Below are positions 60,466 through 64,000 of a stretch of 64,000 nucleotides of DNA, one piece after another. Made by a program: the position numbers and the translations under genes. Source of the DNA: JBKEDC01 sp047975205 (lineage in GTDB: Bacteria; Bacteroidota; Bacteroidia; Bacteroidales; Prolixibacteraceae). Under the pieces are notes generated by a model that had not been told where the DNA came from, searched no databases, and saw only the letters and a list, made by a program, of their open reading frames with translations. Within the stretch, counting starts at the first letter, position 1. The number at the start of each line of letters is the position of its first letter. The DNA lies in NCBI GenBank assembly GCA_047975205.1, contig JBKEDC010000043.1:169974-233973 (forward strand), read 5' to 3'.

Positions 60466-60539
60466 TCCCCAATAGCTCAGTTGGTTAGAGCGGCGGACTG
60501 TTAATCCGTAGGTCGTAGGTTCAAGTCCTACTTGGGGAG
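60466..60539 (+). tRNA. tRNA-Asn (GTT)
   Basis: A 74-nt tRNA: acceptor TCCCCAA pairs TTGGGGA, D-arm TAGCTCAGTTGGTTAGAG, anticodon GTT at 60500-60502 inside CTGTTAA, and T-arm GTAGG-TTCAAGT-CCTAC. Discriminator G, CCA not encoded. A terminator follows at 60575. The degraded mobile sequence just downstream suggests the 3' end may once have served as an integration site, but I see no repeated tRNA fragment to prove it. Confidence 0.97.
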
Positions 60540-60574
60540 CGAAAGACTAGGACATCATCTGGTCAAAAGCATAC

Positions 60575-60611
60575 AAAGTCCCGTAGAACTTAGGTTTTAC
60601 GGGACTTTTTT
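60575..60611 (+). terminator. Terminator of tRNA-Asn
   Basis: AAAGTCCCGTA / TACGGGACTTT stem with a 12-nt loop and a T-run. Confidence 0.85.
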
Positions 60612-60680
60612 AAGTCTTTACTTTCGCCTGAAAGACATCTAAAACCCATTCTGAGACAAAGTTCGGTTACTAATTGGTTA

Positions 60681-61396
60681 CTAAAAATTGCAAATACTCT
60701 CTTGCCAACCGTTAATTGTGGAAGAGGCTATATTGATATTGCTCCGTTTGAAACGTTCAATCTGACGATAAATCGGTAGGTGGTCGGCAAACTTATCAAC
60801 CATTATTTGTACTAGTAGACTAGCTCCTGCAACTCCTTTGCTGATTGCAAATTCGGGAAGAACACCGATTATACCTTTGCTTGCTAGATTTTCCTTATCA
60901 TCTTTAATATATATCGGGCGGATGTATCTCTTAATGTATATCTGTGCCGGCTTATATTCCAGCTTTTCGGTAATCTCATTACGAAGAAACTTCATGTCTG
61001 TTGTATCTTCTTTTGGTTCAATGATGATTTCTTCCACCGGTAAATCTGCAGGTAACTTTATTCGTCCAGGATGAACTTTCTTTTTGTTTTCTTCTCTACG
61101 TAAGTTCTAGTTTTCTATTACTTCTCGAAGGTTGTGTCTTCCGGAATGTCAAAAGGTAATTTCAATTGGTTCGGATACTCTATTGAAGTAAATCGCTCAC
61201 TTGATGCTCCAAATTTCATTCGGAGAAGCTTCTTCACTAAATCTTCAAGATATTCTTTTTCAAACTCAAGCTTGATCTTACTTCTCTCTAGGATCTTAGT
61301 TTTTATTTTAAGCTCCTTTGCTTTTGCTTCAAGTAAATTTTTCTCTGAAGCTAATTTACTCAACTCAAAATCCCTTTGGGAAATGATTTCCAAAAG
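60681..61396 (-). pseudogene. IS66 transposase (TnpC), broken and truncated
   Basis: The minus strand encodes the start of an IS66-type TnpC. A coiled-coil region with DLVKKLLRMKFGASSERF (the usual KKLLFGRKSEKF site) runs to a stop at 61118. The same protein then continues in another frame from about 61090 (KVHPGRIKLPADLPVEEIII) through YIKRYIRPIYIK, KGVAGASLLVQIMVDKFADH and LPIYRQIERFKRSNI, ending STINGWQESICNF at 60681. The whole DDE catalytic part after the STINGW segment is absent. The element is therefore dead twice over, by frameshift near 61100 and by 3' truncation beside the tRNA terminator. Confidence 0.8.
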
Positions 61397-61397
61397 T

Positions 61398-61782
61398 TCA
61401 TCCTTTGATAGATTTTGAGTTCTGATTGCATGATCCTTGTGAATAGCGCTTCCTTCTTACAATGTTTTTTATAGATATTCCATCAATTATCATCACAAGT
61501 TGAGCATAGCTCAAAACAATACTGCTTCCTCTAGAAGCATTAGATGGACTCTCAAAAGTACCTTGTTCAAGTGATTTGTAGTAAAGCACAAGTCCGCTAC
61601 CATTGCCAATGGAGAAGCTTAATCTTGTTGTGCGACTTATTTATAAAAACAAAGACTTCACCATTTAGAGGATTCGTTCCCAAAACATCACGAACTATAC
61701 CTGATAAAGATTCGAAACCTTTGCGCATATCGGTAGCTTCGCTATAAAGATGGAACTTATTTTCACTTGTTAATGCAAACAT
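61398..61782 (-). pseudogene. IS66 TnpB, frameshifted
   Basis: From ATG 61782 the frame reads MFALTSENKFHLYSEATDMR KGF-type sequence, then FVFINKSHNKIKLLHWQW and stops at 61597. The continuation, VLYYKSLEQGTFESPSNASR and onwards, lies in another frame ending at 61398. Joined, the parts match the IS66 Orf2/TnpB protein (pattern YLYxxxxDMRKxFxxLxxxV...GxLFVFxNRxxxxIKxLxW-xxGxxLxYKRLExGxF). One single-base shift near 61595 explains the break. Confidence 0.8.
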
Positions 61783-61785
61783 AAG

Positions 61786-62106
61786 CTACAAATTTATCAA
61801 AGTTCGCAATTGCTCAAAATCAAACTCTCCTGTCAGTTCTACTCCATTGGGATAGATCAGTTTTGCCGATATGCCCGGAAGCATCTCTGAACAAGTCATC
61901 GAAATAAAATGTCCGCCGGAACCTCCATCGTCCACAACTCCGGAATCATTACCGGTTTTAGACCTAAATTTACTAATCCAATATTTAAATTGACGAAGAA
62001 CTATGTGATTGCGTTTGCAATATTGGGTCTGATTCAACCCACTTTGCTGCCACAATTCGTAATGCTTCTACATCCATGACTGCTTGCGTTTCTCTACTGT
62101 TTTCAT
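61786..62106 (-). pseudogene. IS66 TnpA-like accessory gene with an internal stop
   Basis: From ATG 62106 the frame reads MKTVEKRKQSWM, a TAG at 62068-62070, then KHYELWQQSGLNQTQYCKRN and on to a stop at 61786 (NGVELTGEFDFEQLRTLINL). The pattern W-QSGL-Q--YC----I------YW is that of the small DNA-binding TnpA/OrfA of IS66 elements. The TAG sits where a sense codon such as GAG is expected. It lies 3 nt upstream of tnpB, as in intact IS66 elements. Confidence 0.75.
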
Positions 62107-62129
62107 GAACACAAAGAAAACGCCTGAAA

Positions 62130-63556
62130 ATGAAATGGGAAAGATGTACTTGCTCGGACGGATACGGAGAGATGCCCCAGCATTCTTTTCATGCATCACC
62201 CGCGTGCAATCATTCTTACAAATGGGTAAGTCCGACAATGACTTTCTATACTACCTGCCTATCTACGACATATGGGAAGGACAAAAAGGTAATTTCTTTA
62301 CCACCCCATTCATGGCATGCGCGAGCGTTTGCCTGAGTTCTGTGAAGGCGTAGAAACAGTGATGGCAATGGGATATGGACTAGACTACATCTCTGATCGA
62401 TTCATTGCAACGACTGAAGTAAAGAACGGAATGCTTGTAACCGAAGGCGGCGCGTCATACAAAGCGATGATTCTTCCATCGGTAAACCTAATTCCGCTGG
62501 AAACAATGCAAAAAGTGAGCAAACTTATCGAGCAAGGAGCAACTGTCATCTTCAAAGATCATGTGCCTAGCGATGTGCTGGATTTGCCAAACTTGAAGAG
62601 CGAAGAACTGCATTCAAAACCGAGATCGAGAAACTTCCAGCTGTTTCATCAACAAAGAAAAAACTAGTACAAAAGATTGGCAAAGGGAAAGCCGTTCTTG
62701 GCATTGGCTACAAAGAACTGTTTGCTGATACCACAGCCAAAAACGAAGCTTTTGTTTCTGACCTTGGCGGTCAACTTATCCGTCGTAGCAATGGAACAGG
62801 CTACCACTACTTCGTGGCCATGCTTCAAAATAACATGATTAACGGATGGGTAAGCCTTGGAGTAAGTGCTAAAAGCGCCATGGTTTTGACCCAATGACAG
62901 GAAACAAAGGTCTAGCTAAACTTCAAGAGAAAGACGGGAAAACTCAAATCTATCTACAACTGAGACCAGGTGAATCAATGATCTTAAGAACATTCAACAC
63001 CGCAATTAGTAGCACAGAAGATTGGAAATACTACCAAGCAACAAACAAGAAGCTTACAATCGACAATAACTGGAAGTTAAGTTTTGTAGAAAGTCATCCT
63101 GCCGTTACTGAAACATTCGACATCGACACACTTGGCTCTTGGACAAATATTGACAACGAGGTGCTAAGCAAGAACATGGGTACAGGTAGATACAGCACCA
63201 CATTCAACTTCAAAAAGGAAGCTGGCAAAGAATACCGACTTTCGTTGGGCGATGTGCGTGAGAGTGCAAAAGTTACTGTTAATAGGAAAGATGCTGGTAC
63301 ATTGTTTGCCGTACCATTCGAAACGAACGTTGGCAGTTTGTTAGTTGATGGCGAAACCATAATCGAAATCGACGTAACAAACCTTCCTGCAAACCGCATT
63401 CGCAACTATGACAAATGTGGAGTAGAGTGGAGAATCTTTAACAAAATCAACTTTGTTAGCATTACCTACAAGCCTACCAAGTTCGACATTTGGGAAGTGA
63501 TACCTTCCAATCTAGTAGGTCCTGTGGAAATTATAACATTAGACAAAGCTATTTAA
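62130..63556 (+). pseudogene. GH106-like alpha-L-rhamnosidase, C-terminal remnant with several frameshifts
   Basis: Four successive frames form one protein: RVQSFLQMGKSDNDFLYYLP-IYDIW; then PIHGMRERLPEF...GYGLDYISDRFIATTEVK...EGGASYKAMILPSV after a shift near 62310; then FKTEIEKLPAVSST...DLGGQLIRRSNGTGYHYFVA after one near 62606; then FDPMTGNKGLAKLQEKDGKT to the end IITLDKAI after one near 62885. The N-terminus is cut off at the IS66 junction. The SDND...YLPIYDIW, YDYxSD and C-terminal VEWRIFNKINFVSITYKP features resemble GH106 rhamnosidases of pectin loci. It is non-functional as it stands. The family call is from memory of motifs. Confidence 0.6.
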
Positions 63557-63862
63557 CCTGCATTATTCATAAACTTTTGCAGTGAGAATCTTGCGCTCCC
63601 TTTGGTTTGAAAAGATTTAGGTTCGTAATAAGAAATTTATGAATTAAGAAGGCTACATCTTGATGCTAAGTTATTCAATTATCCTCTAGTGATGCTGGTG
63701 GGCAAAGACGACTCCAAAGAAAAAGTACTTAAAAGTAATTCAAGACGAAACTCTTAAATTTAAATAAAACAGCAAAAAAAGCTTCTGTTCAATTTCAATT
63801 CGACGGAGGTATAATAAAAGTGAGCTTTTAGTAAAGCACTTGCATAGTAATACGTTTTGCTT
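63557..63862. other. Gene-free region downstream of the rhamnosidase remnant
   Basis: About 300 bp. A short stretch reads LDAKLFNYPLVMLVGKDDSK before a stop at 63756-63758, possibly another decayed coding fragment, but it is too short to assign. Confidence 0.35.
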
Positions 63863-63870
63863 TATTTTTG
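63863..63870 (+). promoter_or_regulatory. -7 promoter element of the gene at the right edge
   Basis: TATTTTTG, matching TAnnTTTG, 17 nt upstream of the ATG at 63888. Confidence 0.5.
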
Positions 63871-63887
63871 AACATTACCACTACTTA

Positions 63888-64000
63888 ATGAGAAAACTTC
63901 TTTTGATAATATTCATAGTTGCAAGCTCTATTTTTCCATCGCTGGGTGGAAATATATCGCTAACTTCTATTACTACCAATAATGGTCTGCCTCAAAACTC
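63888..64000 (+). CDS. N-terminus of a probable hybrid two-component sensor (partial)
   Basis: 37 codons run off the right edge: a basic start and hydrophobic signal (MRKLLLIIFIVASSIFPSLG), then NISLTSITTNNGLPQN. The pattern 'xITTxNGLPQNSV' is how the first strand of the two-component regulator propeller domain begins in Bacteroidetes hybrid sensors (HTCS) that detect polysaccharide fragments. Following a rhamnosidase remnant, it could be a rhamnogalacturonan sensor. Only the first residues are visible, so this is tentative. Confidence 0.5.
   Translation, partial: MRKLLLIIFIVASSIFPSLGGNISLTSITTNNGLPQN

Noticed and set aside
60540..60680. Attachment site of an integrative element at tRNA-Asn
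   Set aside because: GGTTACTAATTGGTTACTAA is suggestive, but there is no integrase gene or repeated tRNA 3' end in the window.

Overview
The window is a chromosome segment of a low-GC member of the Bacteroidota, most likely order Bacteroidales. Three things point there. Many genes are preceded by the TAnnTTTG(Y) -7 element of the Bacteroidetes primary sigma factor, and Shine-Dalgarno sequences are largely absent. LpxC is fused to FabZ. There is also a complete Bat (aerotolerance) operon, together with lipoproteins of Bacteroidetes type. I cannot name the genus from the sequence alone.

Layout. 1-9.1 kb is mostly minus strand: the N-terminus of FtsK, a DUF819 membrane protein, rplS, a very large ABCG-like transporter, a yaaA-folE-lipoprotein unit and a two-gene threonine/serine exporter. 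9.16-9.60 kb holds a cobalamin riboswitch unit on the minus strand. Its promoter, aptamer, a 43-codon cysteine-rich small ORF and a terminator look like a self-contained transcription unit, and I rate it the most interesting object here. 10.1-14.2 kb: gyrB, a LOG-family gene and a second DUF819 gene. 14.4-17.0 kb: three accessory lipoprotein genes. The first is out of frame at a G8 tract, and the other two are diverged paralogues sharing a nearly identical 67-bp block. 17-31.9 kb is core: an AddA/RecB-like helicase-nuclease, divergent fhs and glyA, a serine-hydrolase fold whose first catalytic motif is lost, ftsE, a pentapeptide-repeat protein, mazG, a histidine phosphatase, and mnmA-yicC-gmk-nadD.

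32.2-33.1 kb is a small mobile island: a RAYT-type Y1 transposase whose coding region contains the palindromes it would be expected to act on, plus a decayed DUF559 fragment. 33.3-38.0 kb is a pectin/rhamnogalacturonan cluster (GH28, DUF4861, alpha/beta esterase, CE12 acetylesterase). 38.2-48.9 kb holds an ECF sigma factor with a long leader, then moxR, a DUF58 gene, a BatD-like membrane protein, batA, batB, batC, batD, batE and fabI. 48.9-50.0 kb is a repeat- and hairpin-rich region with a frameshifted DUF6261-like gene. 50.1-60.4 kb returns to core: tsaC, a TPR protein, rarA and an ankyrin lipoprotein on the minus strand, then mnmD, an HD phosphohydrolase and lpxD-lpxC/fabZ-lpxA on the plus strand.

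60.4-64 kb is a decayed accessory zone: tRNA-Asn(GTT), an IS66 relic in which all three genes are broken, a GH106-like rhamnosidase remnant with at least three frameshifts, and the start of what looks like a hybrid two-component sensor. The GH106 relic and the GH28/CE12 cluster suggest that the lineage uses, or once used, rhamnogalacturonan.
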